Assembly: GCA_032622095.1 (NCBI GenBank)
Contig: CP136063.1
Span: 147,803,379-147,867,378 of the forward strand
Direction: 5' to 3'
DNA: 64,000 nt
Origin: Siphonodentalium dalli
Taxonomy: Eukaryota; Mollusca; Scaphopoda; Gadilida; Siphonodentaliidae
Positions 34,279-46,972 of the stretch are shown piece after piece. Every line of letters starts with the position of its first letter. Position 1 is the stretch's first letter. A program made the position numbers and the translations under genes. The notes under the pieces are model-generated. The model had not been told where the DNA came from and did no database searches. It was given only the letters and a program-made list of their open reading frames with translations.

Positions 34279-34593
34279 TCTACTATATATTTTGGGACTT
34301 ATGTCTGTCTGTTTGTGGTATGTTAGCAATGGCCGGGAAAACTGCCGGACAGATTTCGACGAAATTTGATACCTAGGCGTACTTTTGTCCGGGGAGTGTT
34401 TGGACGGGTCAAATCGTGACCCGACCTGACCTTGACCTTCAAAATGGTCAATTCAATGTCAAATCGCGCCTTTAGACGGATTTCGATGTTAGATCAACGG
34501 AGGTTTTCGAAACCAACTATTTGAATATTGGTATCGAAGTCCGGATGAAAGCAGAGGGGAAACAGCCCGGACGAAGTCGGGTTACCCTGCCAG
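34279..34593 (+). mobile_element. Helitron, second family, tandem copy B
   Basis: Starts TCTACTATATATTTTGGGAC directly at the CTAG of copy A and ends with an intact hairpin and 'accctgCCAG|T', a one-base departure from CTAG. 315 bp, matching in layout the copy at 25757-26066. Confidence 0.85.
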
Positions 34594-35690
34594 TAAATAA
34601 ATTTATACTGAGATAGAAGCTCAGTAATAAAGGTGTAACCACCCTTTTCTGGTACGCGAATCGGGTGAGTTTAAAGATTCATATATACCACTCAGTTGAT
34701 TTGGAACTCGGGATTCATATGCCCATTTTAACTGCTATTCTGGATTCAAACCGTGCTGGTATACATGCAGCTTTTTTGCATCAAAATGTTCAAATTTGGA
34801 TTATTTCTCGGCCAAAATGACAAGTTTTGATGTAAATCACCCTCCTGCATCTCGATGTGTTGAAGTTATGGATCGACATTACTTCAGCAAATTTTGGAAA
34901 ATTATTGTATATGTTGGTGTGAAATAACCATGACTCGCATGTTTTCGATATTTTCTTACCCGGTACTCTTTTAACTGGTATTCAGGATCCATGGGGGTCG
35001 GGTGACACCCGCAGTATACTGTTGCAAAATAAATTATCAATATTTCCGCTAGTCATTTTCAGTAAAGGTGTTTCGCACGTCAATTGCGAATTTCGCAAAT
35101 TATTCGACGAATTCGGCGGATTCAGTTTCCGTGAAATTACGTTGCAACTCGCGGGTTATCCATTGTGTAAAATCTCGTAATTCTTGTATACCTTGGAATT
35201 ATATCTTCATTATAAATTATATTTCCCGCGACCATATTCGAACAGTTGAATGACATCTATTGAATGCTCCCTCTTCTATGTTCGTTATTTTACGTCAACG
35301 CAAACGGCGAAATTAATCTGCGGTGGCTGCGTCACTAGCGAATGATGTCCCTGCGACCATGTTTATGTGTTCTAATTTGGCTCATTTGCAAATACTGTGG
35401 ATCACGTGCAACACAATCAAGTGTATACTATGTCTGACGATACCTTCCAAAAATGCGGATAACGCACACGATACAAACGATATATAAAGTTGACAGACTG
35501 ACAAGCCACTCTTCCAACTTTGAAAAATACTAACCGCACTAATCTTGTCCAAGTTTCATTCGTCGTAAACTACCTTCTGATATCGGTACTGATTACTGAG
35601 TGGTTTACGTCCAATGAAAATTTGAACTATGACCGCACTAAAGTGGGAACCCATGACGCACAACGTATATTATCAAGTTTTCTATTATAG
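34594..35690. other. Intron stretch, nothing recognised
   Basis: No exon or repeat family recognised between the Helitron pair and the next exon. Confidence 0.4.
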
Positions 35691-35826
35691 GTTTCACCAC
35701 GTAAGCGTATTCAAGGTAACACGTTCTCTTATATCCGCCATGTGGCCAACAGACTAGTGGGAATGAAGCAGTCGTCAACACTTTCTTCGTCTAAAATGGA
35801 AACGTTTCTTGAGATGAGTAAGGGAA
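35691..35826 (+). CDS. Exon (136 bp), same gene
   Basis: Acceptor AGTTTTCTATTATAG|GTT at phase 0; donor AAGGGAA|GTAAGTAT leaving one base. It encodes VSPRKRIQGNTFSYIRHVAN, then a Ser/Thr-rich segment and METFLEMSKG. The single leftover A joins the first two bases (AG) of the exon at 37441 to form a lysine codon, so the phases of the two exons agree. That independent match is the best evidence that these exons belong together. Confidence 0.6.
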
Positions 35827-36429
35827 GTAAGTATTGTAGTCTTCTATTGATCAAAACAATCCGAACAACTATAATGAGATGGCATTTTGATGTATTACTA
35901 GTACGCCACCTGAGTGATCTGACCTCCCAATCTGCCCCATCGGAGGACGGAGAATGTTCGTCCACCTGTACTTATACAACGCTTTCAGTCCATATAGCGT
36001 GGGGCTGGTGAGTTTACTACTTAGGTGTGTCCATACAAAATCGTTTAGTAAATACCTATACTATTTTAGAGTATATATATATATTCAGATGTGATAGTGC
36101 GAAGAAACTTTGGGAAGAATGATAATCTCTTTTATTCCACACCCATTGAAACGAGGCACATGTATTCAACGGAATCCTAGTCATTGAATACATATTAGTG
36201 TTTACCTCTAGTGGAATACAAGCCGGATCTATTCCTGTTGACGTTGTAGCCAAGAAAGATGACGTATATTACGTCGATCATCCGCTTCCGGTGATCCCCC
36301 CATAATTACTGGTTATTTGTCAGACTTAAATCACAATAATGGTAGCTATAGTAACAATGAAGGTGACATTCATGGATTGAACTTATCTGACTGAACGGTG
36401 TAAAATAAATACAGAAAACAGCTTGCATC
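35827..36429. other. Intron stretch
   Basis: Nothing recognised. Open frames at 35729-36011 on both strands overlap the preceding exon and its flank. Confidence 0.4.
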
Positions 36430-36625
36430 ATAATCTCGAATCTTTTATCGAACTCGTTGCGGACGGCGCAAACTTATATTTCGCTCGAGCTACGATCTCG
36501 CGAAATATATCCTTGTGCGAGCTACGCTCTCGCGAAATATATCCTTGCGCGAGTTACGCTCTCGCGAAATATATCCTTGCGCCATCCGCAACTCATTCGA
36601 TAAAAGAGTCTCGATTAAGATGCGC
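36430..36625. mobile_element. Foldback element with an internal 33-bp repeat
   Basis: Ends 'tctcgaatcttttatcgaac...gttgcggacggcgcaa' and, inverted, 'ttgcgccatccgcaac...tcgataaaagagtctcga' form about 40-base arms. Between them, 'ctcgcgaaatatatccttgygcgagctacg' repeats three times, itself partly palindromic. A remnant of the same kind of end occurs at about 29490-29570. Confidence 0.68.
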
Positions 36626-36987
36626 GTTGTGTCCTGTTTTTTTATCTGATAAGATATCTTATAATGCTCAATATAATTATGGTTACTCAGAGCATAAATT
36701 GAATACGATTAGTCTTAATTTCCAAAATTCACAAAATCAGTGGATTAACTCAAGTGGAACATGTTGATGTATGCCGGCCATATGAGCATGTCCATATGTC
36801 GGAATACTTCGGTAACTGCCGGTGGACATCTACTTGCTGACTCGGCTCCTATCAAAAAGTTGAGTGAGCCATCTACAAAAGAGTGGATTGTGACTCTTAT
36901 ATTTGATATTCCTCGGCTATATACTGCACAAGGAATGAGTAGCAATAAGTAATTGATTTGTATGGTGTGTTGCAGAAAAATTATTCC

Positions 36988-37020
36988 CATTCATTCATTC
37001 ATTCATTCATTCATTCATTG
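36988..37020 (+). repeat. (CATT)n microsatellite
   Basis: About eight uninterrupted CATT units. Confidence 0.95.
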
Positions 37021-37440
37021 ATACATGCTGGAACGTAAATTACTAACGTTCAGATAATAGGTTCAACAACTGCCTACATGAATATAAAGCCATTTAAAGA
37101 ACTTATAACCCTTTCTTTACTAAATGGATTCTTCCATCTAAATGGATTCTTCCATCAGTTAGGAAATTATACACTGGAATGGTTTATTGTTCATCTGGGA
37201 GGGATGTTCAGGAAAAATAAGCAAAACAGACAAAATAAAACTCCCGGTAATACAAGTGCTTAATTATTCAATTCATATTCATTGGTGGGGAAAATGAAAA
37301 TGATCCGTTTATTTAATGTATCTGAACATTTCCTTAGGTGACTACTCGTCGGTGAGTAGTTACTAAACACATCATTAATTAAACGCTCCTTAAGTGAATA
37401 CACGTTTGTGAGTTCCCATTTCTGATTTCCTGATTTCCAG

Positions 37441-37601
37441 AGAACATCCACATTAATGATGAGTACGAAGAGGATGGCGACAACAAACGTAAACACGATG
37501 AGATTCTCACAGAGGATGATTGCGACAGTGAAGACGACAAAGATGACCTAAAAGATCTCGATTTGGAAAATTATGTCTCGGATGAAGACCCAGATTATGA
37601 A
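37441..37601 (+). CDS. Highly acidic exon (161 bp), same gene
   Basis: Acceptor CCTGATTTCCAG|AG, donor TATGAA|GTAAGT. After the split lysine codon it encodes NIHINDEYEEDGDNKRKHDE, DDCDSEDDKDDLKDLDLENY and VSDEDPDYE, about half Asp/Glu. It ends on a codon border, in phase with the exon at 46470. Such stretches are typical of histone-binding, nucleolar or calcium-binding low-affinity proteins, but nothing identifies one. Confidence 0.65.
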
Positions 37602-37619
37602 GTAAGTACATTAATAGAA

Positions 37620-37681
37620 ATGACTTGACTGGTGTTGATAAAATGGCATGACTGGTGTTGATAAAATGTCATGACTGGTGT
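37620..37681 (+). repeat. 29-bp tandem repeat at an LTR-element insertion site
   Basis: 'gactggtgttgataaaatg(g/t)cat' repeats and resumes on the far side of the LTR element at 42529 ('gtgttggtaaaatgacatg'), so the element inserted inside this small array. Confidence 0.8.
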
Positions 37682-38136
37682 TGTAGCACTCCCCAGGTTC
37701 TAACCATTAAGTTGGAATTCTCGGAAACACGTTGATGAATTTTATTGTACAAATATTTATAAAGTCACATCAGGTGGCCACGGAGTAAAGTGTAATAACA
37801 TGGTTTCTCGCTAATGCGTTCGAGTCGAGAGTCTGAGCAAGAGTCTCCGAGAGCTTGGCTCTCCTAGTATATATCCGCTGAAAAGGACAACGCCCTTAGC
37901 CGCCAAATGTCGTGATCTGACTGGGACACGTGTCGCTTACATCAAACCAGATGGACAATTAATAATCCGCTTTGACAAAGCATTTAACTCTAAAAGTCAA
38001 TGACCCATAATTATAGGTCATCCACTCAGAGTTATAATTCCCAGAAGATTAGGACACCGGCATTTCAGCTAAAGACATTGAACTTTCAGCTACGATTAAC
38101 CCTACTTACATACGTCGACGTCGTCTGAAAGTATTA
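37682..38136. repeat. Left long terminal repeat
   Basis: 455 bp, beginning TGT and ending TTA. Within it, 'cctagtatatatccgctgaa' offers a TATA-like element. It differs from the right copy at the 'ctcgctaat', 'gagtcgaga' and 'ttcagctaaag' positions. Confidence 0.87.
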
Positions 38137-41100
38137 CATAACTCTCATCACCTTTTTCAAGATTTTTGTCCTAAGACAAAAAACTTGATAATTCCGTGAG
38201 TGGAGATCCAAACTATCCCATTTGGAATATACATGTAACACAGTAAAACATAAGTTTTAACACATGAATGTCATCATCCGAATTGTCGATAGCAGGAATT
38301 GTTCCGAACAGGAGAATGGCACCATCCTGGAATATTAGCTTCTCATTCCGTGTTGGGAGTTAATAGTGGCCTTCCTATTAACTCTGTTCGTCCTGGCTCC
38401 ATTCCGAATACCCAGCGGATCCAGATCCAAACGATAGAGGCGTCGATCCCATCGTCATAGCTATGTTCAAATAATCGCCTTGTGTCGGTACGAAAATTGG
38501 AATGAATTTCAATTTGACCTTGAATTCGGGCGACATTTGACAAAGGATCAATATGGTTTAATATCCACAATTTGACTTCCTGTGGAGGGTTATATTTGCC
38601 TTGTTTCGATACGAAAGATGAATAAAGTTCAACTCGATCTTGAATTTGGGCATAAATAAAGGTTCAATACTGTCTAGTGGAAAGGACTTCATATACGTTG
38701 TGTAAGAACTGAAATGAATTATCTGGGTAATGTCAATAGCGTTACAACACGCTTATACGTGTAGAACACGATTTCAACCTTGAAATGACAATCTAACCAA
38801 TTCACATTTTAATTTGGCTCCAAGCTTCTACAAATACGAGCATGGTACAAAACGATCTTGCACAAATGCTCTATCAACTGAGATTTTAGAAATCTTTGGC
38901 ACTGCGTGTCGAATCACGCATGTCACGTAAAAATCGCTATCCATTAACCTGGAATGCCGAACTAAACATCTCCATGTATACCAGCATGTAACTTAATGCT
39001 CTATTACATAAACGTTTTACAACATCATTAGCGCCGACAAGTCAAATCTCGTCATTTGTGTCAAAGCACGATTCCATAAACTTGGAACGCCAAATCAAAT
39101 ATCACGGGCCCCGTATTTGGGCATACCCGTCGAGTAATCTATAGCTTGTCAGCTAGTAATTCTAACAACTATCATGTAACACCCACACCAATTACGGACA
39201 TTTTACATAAATGTCAAATATTTCATATATAGTTATTCCTTGTGAAACAACGGAATAAAAGGTACAACCCACTGAGACAATTTGCTTGGCTTACTGCATG
39301 GTTCACATAGCTAATTATATATGGGTTTTTAATACAACCTACATTACATTATTATATATGTTATGTCCCTTTAAAACAATTCAATGGTTCACTATACAAC
39401 TTTTATTTTCCTGACATCAGCTAATTCTTTAAATGTATTTCCAGTTCATCATTCTATGTCCCTTTAAACTTAAAATCTACAGACAACTCCTAACTTATAA
39501 TTTCAGGAACTCGGACAACTCCTAATTTGAAAATATGCAAATTTGTTTTGGTAACGCTCGATGTGACGCAGAACGGATGTTGTACTATTTATAAACAGGC
39601 TCAGGCCTACACGTTCATCTTAATACCGGTATTGAGATAGGCTTCACAACACTAATTATCTCGAGACTGGTCAATTGATGGCCATGAGAAATGTTTTGTT
39701 CACGCCAAATTGGTCATACACGCATGCAGCTTTAACGGGCCTGCATACTCGAACACTGTGGGTGGACAACGACTTAATTAAGTTAGCATGCATGAATAAT
39801 CTTCAAAGGTCAACTCAGTCCCCTGTACAATTACTATGTATTGACCCGTGTTTGGAGGACCTTTGCTAGACTTTAATTTTCATGCCCTGGGGCAAGGTTT
39901 CATTTCTATTAAATTATATTCACCCGATCAGCTGCTGTGGTATGTTTTCGTTGGACAGTCAGTTGTGTATAGTTTTCTGCGGGGTGGAGATATTTCTCTT
40001 GTTTTCAAGGAATATTTCATCTCGATTTACTATGGTTCCAATGTTTTTAAACAGTATAATTTTCATGGAATTAATAGGATTATTTTCGGATCCATTTAAA
40101 TTCCGTTAAAGGTAAGTTCCTTCTTTGTTTCTATTCTATTCCGTGTATTCGGTGCCGTCAACAAACATTTTAGACATGCTGGTAGCATGTTAGTCTGGTT
40201 TATTACTTAGACACATGCTCAGAATACCCGGAACAGATTTTAGTATGGCATAATCAATTTTCTAGCCATTCTTTTCGTGTATGGGCATACCATAATTGAT
40301 TATTCAGTTACATTTCTGACTTTCCGACTTGTCAACTCTGATCAACTTTGGTTTGTTCGAAACTTGAACACATTAAAACCATTTTGATAACGCCTATATA
40401 CAATGGCGATACATGTACAGCGATCTATCTATTTTTAAAATCGACATTTTAACCCAATCCGGGTGTGTCATAACACAAAATACCACTGACCATCCGTGTA
40501 GATATTCTTGCAAAACATTGGAATCATTTGGCTAAATTGAACTTTCCCAAACCATACTTCACACTTCAAGTGACTATAATGTCTGTAATTTAAAATTTTC
40601 CGAATTACTTCAACTAATTTCTTTTATTTAAAGATATATCTCGCTGGACGCAACCAGTTTTCTTGACAAACTGTCATAAATGACCAATGTTTTCGAATTG
40701 ATAATCTGAGCACAATAAACTTAATATTATACGCTCAATTGACCGACAGACAGCCTTAACAGAAATTGAACCCACAATTCGTTCAAAACCAGAACTCACT
40801 AAAATCATACTGATTAACTTGACAACATCCTAAAATCATCAGTAATTTTAATACCTATATAACCTGGATAAGGTGTGACAATTTAGTACTTGTATAACCA
40901 GAATTTCCTAGAACATTTTTGTTTAGTGACTCACATTATTCAAAAATAATTTATTTCAACCTCAAACAAGTTTACCAAAGGTGCGTTAATACTATATGTA
41001 AAAGCCTTCAACTTGCTCAGAACAAACTAAATGATGTATAAAGTTCTTTTCCCAAAACCAAAACTTATGTCAAACCGGACTACTTTTGCATTTTGACAAA

Positions 41101-42073
41101 CTCCTACTATATAGACCATAATAGGCATCAAAGACACTGTTTAAATTATCTAACCATAACCTTGTGACAGATTTCTTTGCTCTGAAAATGTTCAACCAAA
41201 CTTGCTTGTTTAAAATCAAACGGACACACAACTGCGGCATATTCACTACCTCTGTATATATATGCCTCATTGAATAATTCACTGGAATCTTCACGTGTAG
41301 ATTGTAAAATCAATCTTATCAATTTGGATACCATATAACGATGGACACACATTATATTCCAGCGATTATTTCCTATATAGTTGATAAATAACAACTCGAC
41401 ATAGAAAAACGCCATCCATAACGGTAATTTCCTAGCATACCTTGTATAGAAAAACTCTCCATCATGCATAATGTAATAATTCACTGGGACTGATCTGTGT
41501 AGAATGTGACATCAATACTTATCCAATTCTTGGATACCATAGCCTGGACACAAAATTGTTATCCCAGTAATTAATATTATATATAGCAACATGTGTCATA
41601 CATGTATTTAGACTTTTCACACCGAGCGTACACGTGACACTAATACCTCGAAAATAAAAAACAATCTTTATTTCAAATCGGCACAACGATTTTTGAAACA
41701 ACAACTCGAAATAAACACACTGAGCAACAGTAGTTTCTAAGTATACCTTATGTGGAAGTTTTAAACCATGATAACTCGACTCCTGAAGAGTTCAGCCAAT
41801 TTACACAAAAATTAAGACTAGATATCATTTATTCTAATCGGCGCAATGATTATTGAAACAACTTGAAATAAACATACTGGCACAACAGTTTTAAACCAAA
41901 GATAAATTACCTAATAGCTATACGGGTTGTGAACCAGGTGAACCAGCCAATGAATTGCAAATTGCCTCATATATACCTTATTTCGTCCATTTAGTTTCCT
42001 CCATATTTTTCTTCCGTGACCACCTGTCCAAGAATTTCAAGAAATGTCCTAGCTCACGGCATCATCTCGGGAA

Positions 42074-42528
42074 TGTAGCACTCCCCAGGTTCTAACCATT
42101 AAGTTGGAATTCTCGGAAACACGTTGATGAATTTTATTGTACAAATATTTATAAAGTCACATCAGGTGGCCACGGAGTAAAGTGTAATAACATGGTTTCT
42201 CTCTAATGCGTTCGAGTAGAGAGTCTGAGCAAGAGTCTCCGAGAGCTTGGCTCTCCTAGTATATATCCGCTGAAAAGGACAACGCCCTTAGCCGCCAAAT
42301 GTCGTGATCTGACTGGGACACGTGTCGCTTACATCAAACCAGATGGACAATTAATAATCCGCTTTGACAAAGCATTTAACTCTAAAAGTCAATGACCCAT
42401 AATTATAGGTCATCCACTCAGAGTTATAATTCCCAGAAGATTAGGACACCGGCATTTCAACTAAAGACATTGAACTTTCAGCTACGATTAACCCTACTTA
42501 CATACGTCGACGTCGTCTGAAAGTATTA
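42074..42528. repeat. Right long terminal repeat
   Basis: 455 bp, near-identical to 37682-38136, with the variants 'ctctctaat', 'gagtagaga' and 'ttcaactaaag'. Confidence 0.87.
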
Positions 42529-44171
42529 GTGTTGGTAAAATGACATGTGGTGTTGATATTATCAATGATATATTAACCTTTCAAAAAAAAAATTTGACCA
42601 AGGTCAAATTCGCAATTGTTATCCGTTTATTTACTAAATGGGTTCTCCCACCAAGTTATAACAGTGTACATTACAATGGTTTATTATTGATTTTGAGTTA
42701 TGTTCAAGAAATTTAATCAGACGACAGCGGGGGAAAAAATAATGCCAATTTTCATTGGTGGGAAATGTTTAGATCAGTATTTAGTAAAGAGAGGGTTAAT
42801 ACTTGGGCTAAAGCAGCGATCAATTGTGATCAGGTGTAACATGCAACTGTGTTCAAAGACAATTCAAGAACAATTATGTTGAAGTGCAGTTGTAATTAAA
42901 AAAATGCAAACATTTTCTAACAAAAGGGACAACCTACAAGTGTATTGATATAACCCAATTAATGAGGTGAATAGCATATCTATGTCTTAAAAGCCTTCCA
43001 TGTGGCGTACTACTGCTGGTGTCATGACAGTTGTTGGGTCGTTTCCGTGCGTGAAGGATGATCGGACTCCATTGTGCGGGTCCCTTCACCCTAGTGTCAT
43101 GGCAATAGTGAGGTAAATGCTAATTACGCTGTAAAAATTTGAATTTTGCCTCTCATAAATATTAACTTGTATCTTTTTGGAAGTTCTTTAAAATGTGTTC
43201 ATGGTTCCAGACCTTCGGTTACAACAACATATTAAATGTCATTTAAAGCAGTGTTTTGCTTTGCTTGCTGAAAAAAATGGTGAATATCAAATTTGACGTA
43301 TCAACTTGACCTACATATACCAAAGTACACCAAAGAATGTTAATTGTTATTGAACTAAAATACAAAATAATTATTGTCATCCCTCTAAAAACATAATAAC
43401 TATATGAAATACTAGTAAGTGGATAGGAAATGTAATATCAAACAACATAGTGTCTTTTATGTGGCACTTTCTCCTCTCAAGCATGCTATGGGTAATTTTT
43501 CAGGATTTATACGGAAATATAGCTTGTTGCCATTCATCGATAAGCTCTCAGAATTCTAAACACAAGAATCAGTTTTAATAAGAAGTAAAATAGGTTTTGT
43601 AACAATTGGATTGTGGCCCTGAATACGTCTTTAAAGGGACACGAGGCCTTCGCAGTGGGTTCATGCGAAATAATATAAAAGTATGCAAAACAACTATCCA
43701 CGATTCCACGAACAAATAGATGGACTTTTTTTCACATGTTCATAATTGTCTTTAATGGTTTCGGAAACAAGAACAAGGTGTATGTATATAACACATTACA
43801 TCGTAGCCTAATAGAGTGTTCTACAATTGTGCTGACAGTCGTTAACAAGTATAAGTCTGTTTTGGTATATATTTCATTGATTTGTAATATATTAGAACAT
43901 AATTTACATTTTAACACCGAAATTATGTTGTAGATAAAAACACTTTAAAATTTATTCATCATCGTATACGAGTTGAATCAATGTGTGAGAATTCAAATAT
44001 AGACAAACAAGTAACTTTTAGCACAAAATATCCAAAATAAACATAGCAGTTACGTGAATAATTTGGAATTGAAAGTGAATAATTTAAACTGCTTGTTTAG
44101 GTTCACCTGAAATGCTGATCAGCAGATTTCCCAATTTCAGTTTAACTCAAATATAACGACGGTGACCGATT
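42529..44171. other. Intron stretch with a MITE fragment
   Basis: 43490-43552 ('gggtaatttttcaggattta...gcttgttgccattcatcgataagctctcag') is a piece of the Tc1/mariner-type MITE seen complete at 18807-19083. No exon recognised elsewhere. Confidence 0.5.
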
Positions 44172-46392
44172 ATAGGTTGTGTAAATTACACGTATTATAA
44201 GTGTTGTGTGCCAATACAGGAAGGGGACACATTTTGACCGCCCGTTCAGCAGTTCAAAATCCCGTTCAGCAGTACGGCGGCTGTAGTTCAGCAGATTATC
44301 GCGAACGCAGTTTAACTCAATTGTAACGAAGTTACCAGAGTTAAGGTTGTGTTAATGACTTGTAATTAATGGGCCATAGCCAGGTACATGGATAGAAAAC
44401 CATTAGGCCGACTTCCACCCCAGTTCAACAGTTCAAAATCCCGTTCAGCAGTTCATGTCGAGTAGTTCAGCAGTTTAACTGTGTTGTGCCAATGACCTGT
44501 AATCGATGGGACATATACATGGATACAAGACCATTTGATCGACGTCCACCCAAGTTCAGCAGTTCAAAATCCCGTTCTGCACTTTATCGTAAACAGTTCA
44601 GCAAGTTCTCCCAAACTCAGTTTAGCCGATTTTTACCGAATATAGACTGGTATGTTGTGCAAATGACTTTTTATTGATGGTCCATCATGAAATACAGTAA
44701 GAAAACACGATTTGACCGACCTTCACCCCAGTTCAGCAGTTCAAAATCCCGTTCAGCACTTTATCTGGAGCAGTTCAGCAGAATCTCCAAAACTCAGTTT
44801 AACTGATTTTTAACGAAGACATTCTAGTGTAGGTGATGTAAATGACCTGTAATCGATGGGCCATAACCAGGTACATGCATAGAAAATCATTTGGCCGACG
44901 TCCATACCAGTTCAGCAGTTCAAAATCCAGTTCAGCAGTTCATACCGAGCAGTTCAGCAGATTCCCCGAACGCAGTTTAACCGATTTTTAACGAGGATAG
45001 TCGGGTATATGTTGTGGAAATGACTTGTAATCGATAGGCCATAAACAGATACATGGATACAAAACCATTTGGCCGACGGCCACCCCAGTTCAGCAGTTCA
45101 AAATCCCGTTCAGCGCTTTATCTGGAACAGTTCAGCAGAATCTCCAAAACTTAGTAAAAAGTCATTTGCACAACATATACCCGCCTCTCGTCGTTAAAAA
45201 TCAGTTAAACTGAGTTTTGGAGATTCTGCTGAACTACTCCAGATAAAGTGCTGAACGGGATTTTGAACTGCAGAACTTGGGTGTAAGTCAGTCAAATCGT
45301 GTTTTCTTCCTGTATTTCCTTGTGGACCATCGATAATAAGTCATTTGCACAACATATTCCAGTCTATATATTCGCTAAAAATCGGCTAAACTGAGTTGGG
45401 AGAAATTGCTGAACTGTTCCCGATAAAGTGCTGAACGGGATTCTGAACTGTACGAACTGGGGTGAAGGTCGGTCAAATCGTGTTTTCTTCCTGTAATTCC
45501 TTATGGACCATCGATAAGACTTTTGCACAACATATTCGTTAAAAATCGGTTAAACTGCGTTCGGTGGATTGTGCTGAACTGTTCCCGGTAAAGTGCTGAA
45601 CGGGATTTTGAACTGATGAACTGGGGTGAAGGTCGGTCAAATCGTGTTTTCTTCCTGTATTTCCCTATGTTCCATCGATAAAAAGTCATTTGTACATTAT
45701 ATACCTGACTATCCTCGTTAAAAATCGGTTAAACTGCGTTCGGTGGATTCTGCTGAACTGTTCCCGGTAAAGTGATGAACGGGATTTTGAACTGCATGCT
45801 GAACTGGGGTGGACGTCGGCCAAATGTTTTTCTATCCATGTACCTGATTATGGCCCATCGATTACATTTCATTTGCATCACCTACACTAGAATATCTTCG
45901 TTAAAAATCAGTTAAACTGAGTTTTGGAGATTCTGCTGAACTGCTCCAGATAAAGTGCCGAACAGGATTTTTAACTGCTGAACTGGTCAAATCGTATTTT
46001 CTTCTTGTATTTCCCGATGGACCATCGACAAAAAGTCATTTGCACAACATATACCCGACTATCCTCTTTACAAATCGGTTAACTGCGTCGGGGAATCTGC
46101 CGAACTTCTCGACGTGAACTGCTGAACGGGAGTTTGAACTGTGAACTGGGGTGGAGGTCGGCTTAATGAATTTCTATCCATGTACCTGGTTATGGCCCAT
46201 TAATTACAAGTCATTCGCAAAACCTAAACTCTGCTAACTTCGTTACAACTGAGTTAAACTGCGTTCGCGATAATCTGTTGAACTGCAGCCGCCGTACTGC
46301 TGAACGGGCATGGCGGGCGGTCAAAATGTGTCCCCTTCCTGTATTGGCATATAACACTTATATTACGTGTCATTTACACAACCTACAACCGG
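44172..46392. mobile_element. 2.2-kb palindrome built of tandem 'GTTCAGCAG' units
   Basis: The left arm begins 'taggttgtgtaaattacacg...caatacaggaaggggacaca' and the right arm ends with its complement ('tgtccccttcctgtattggc...atttacacaacctac'); the arms meet near 45160-45185. Each arm holds five to six direct units of about 170-190 bp of the form 'ccagttcagcagttcaaaatcccgttcagc...gcagtttaaccgatttttaacga...gacttgtaatcgatgggcca'. It resembles Foldback-type elements, whose long inverted repeats are made of short tandem repeats. No gene; short frames inside are repeat translations. It lies 80 bases before the exon at 46470. Confidence 0.82.
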
Positions 46393-46469
46393 CCATATAC
46401 AGACTTGTATATTTTTTGCCCACTGACACTGAGGGTAGTGTCCCTTTAAAACACTGTTTCTCTTTCCAG

Positions 46470-46571
46470 CCTGGAGAGGATGCTGGGAGTGATGATAGTT
46501 GCGAGTTTAGTGAAGGTGATACAGAAAGTGATATAGAGTTTGAAGTCATTGACAGCATTCGCCAGATCAAG
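46470..46571 (+). CDS. Acidic exon (34 codons), same gene
   Basis: Acceptor TTTCTCTTTCCAG|CCT, donor ATCAAG|GTAACA, phase 0 to phase 0, following in frame from the exon ending at 37601. It encodes PGEDAGSDDSCEFSEGDTES, then DIEFEVIDSIRQIK. The Ser-Asp/Glu pattern is typical of casein kinase 2 sites. The minus-strand frame over the same place (46370-46699) is a shadow. Confidence 0.65.
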
Positions 46572-46769
46572 GTAACATCGACCGTCTCCCAGGAGCTAGC
46601 AAGTACTGTTAAGTGTTTCGGTCCTAATGGCAGAAAAGACATAATTCTTTCAACTCCCAGTATGACTTTTCCATTAACCTGCAAGACCAATTTTGTCAAT
46701 TTAAAAAAGTAATATATACGCCATTATAATTGGTTTCATTGATCCAAACAGAATGTCATTCATGGAATA

Positions 46770-46972
46770 AGGGAGTCATATTGAATTTAAGTCGCAGCCA
46801 TATTGAATTCATACAGCCCCCGTTCCGCGGTTTAAGTGATACAGTTCAAAGTGCTGGAGGTGCATTCCATATGTGGAATTCATGAATATTCAAAACTTTG
46901 ACCTGCATGTAGCGCTTAAACCGCGGAACGGGAGCTGGATGCTGGATGGTTCCAATATGGTCGTGACTCATT
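46770..46972. mobile_element. About 200-bp foldback element
   Basis: 'gggagtcatattgaa' and 'cagcccccgttccgcggtttaa' on the left pair with 'ttaaaccgcggaacgggagctgg' and 'ccaatatggtcgtgactc' on the right. A typical MITE-sized hairpin; target duplication not settled. Confidence 0.65.

Larger units (their letters stand above)
37682..42528. mobile_element. LTR-flanked non-autonomous retroelement
   Basis: Direct 455-bp repeats bound the element: 37682-38136 and 42074-42528, TGTAGCACTCCCC...CTGAAAGTATTA. I counted about three mismatches between them, so the insertion is young. It is flanked by GTGT (37678-37681 and 42529-42532), extendable to GTGTT if the first T belongs to the target. The ~3.9-kb interior has only short frames and no gag, protease, RT or integrase motif, and no clear tRNA primer site follows the left LTR. 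It is best called a large LTR element that depends on enzymes from elsewhere. Orientation was not determined. Confidence 0.85.

Noticed and set aside
38136-42073. Search for retroviral-type coding in the LTR element interior
   Set aside because: Only frames shorter than about 112 residues, no RT, protease, integrase or nucleocapsid motif visible.
46370-46699. 109-residue minus-strand frame
   Set aside because: Complement of the plus-strand exon at 46470-46571 and its flank.
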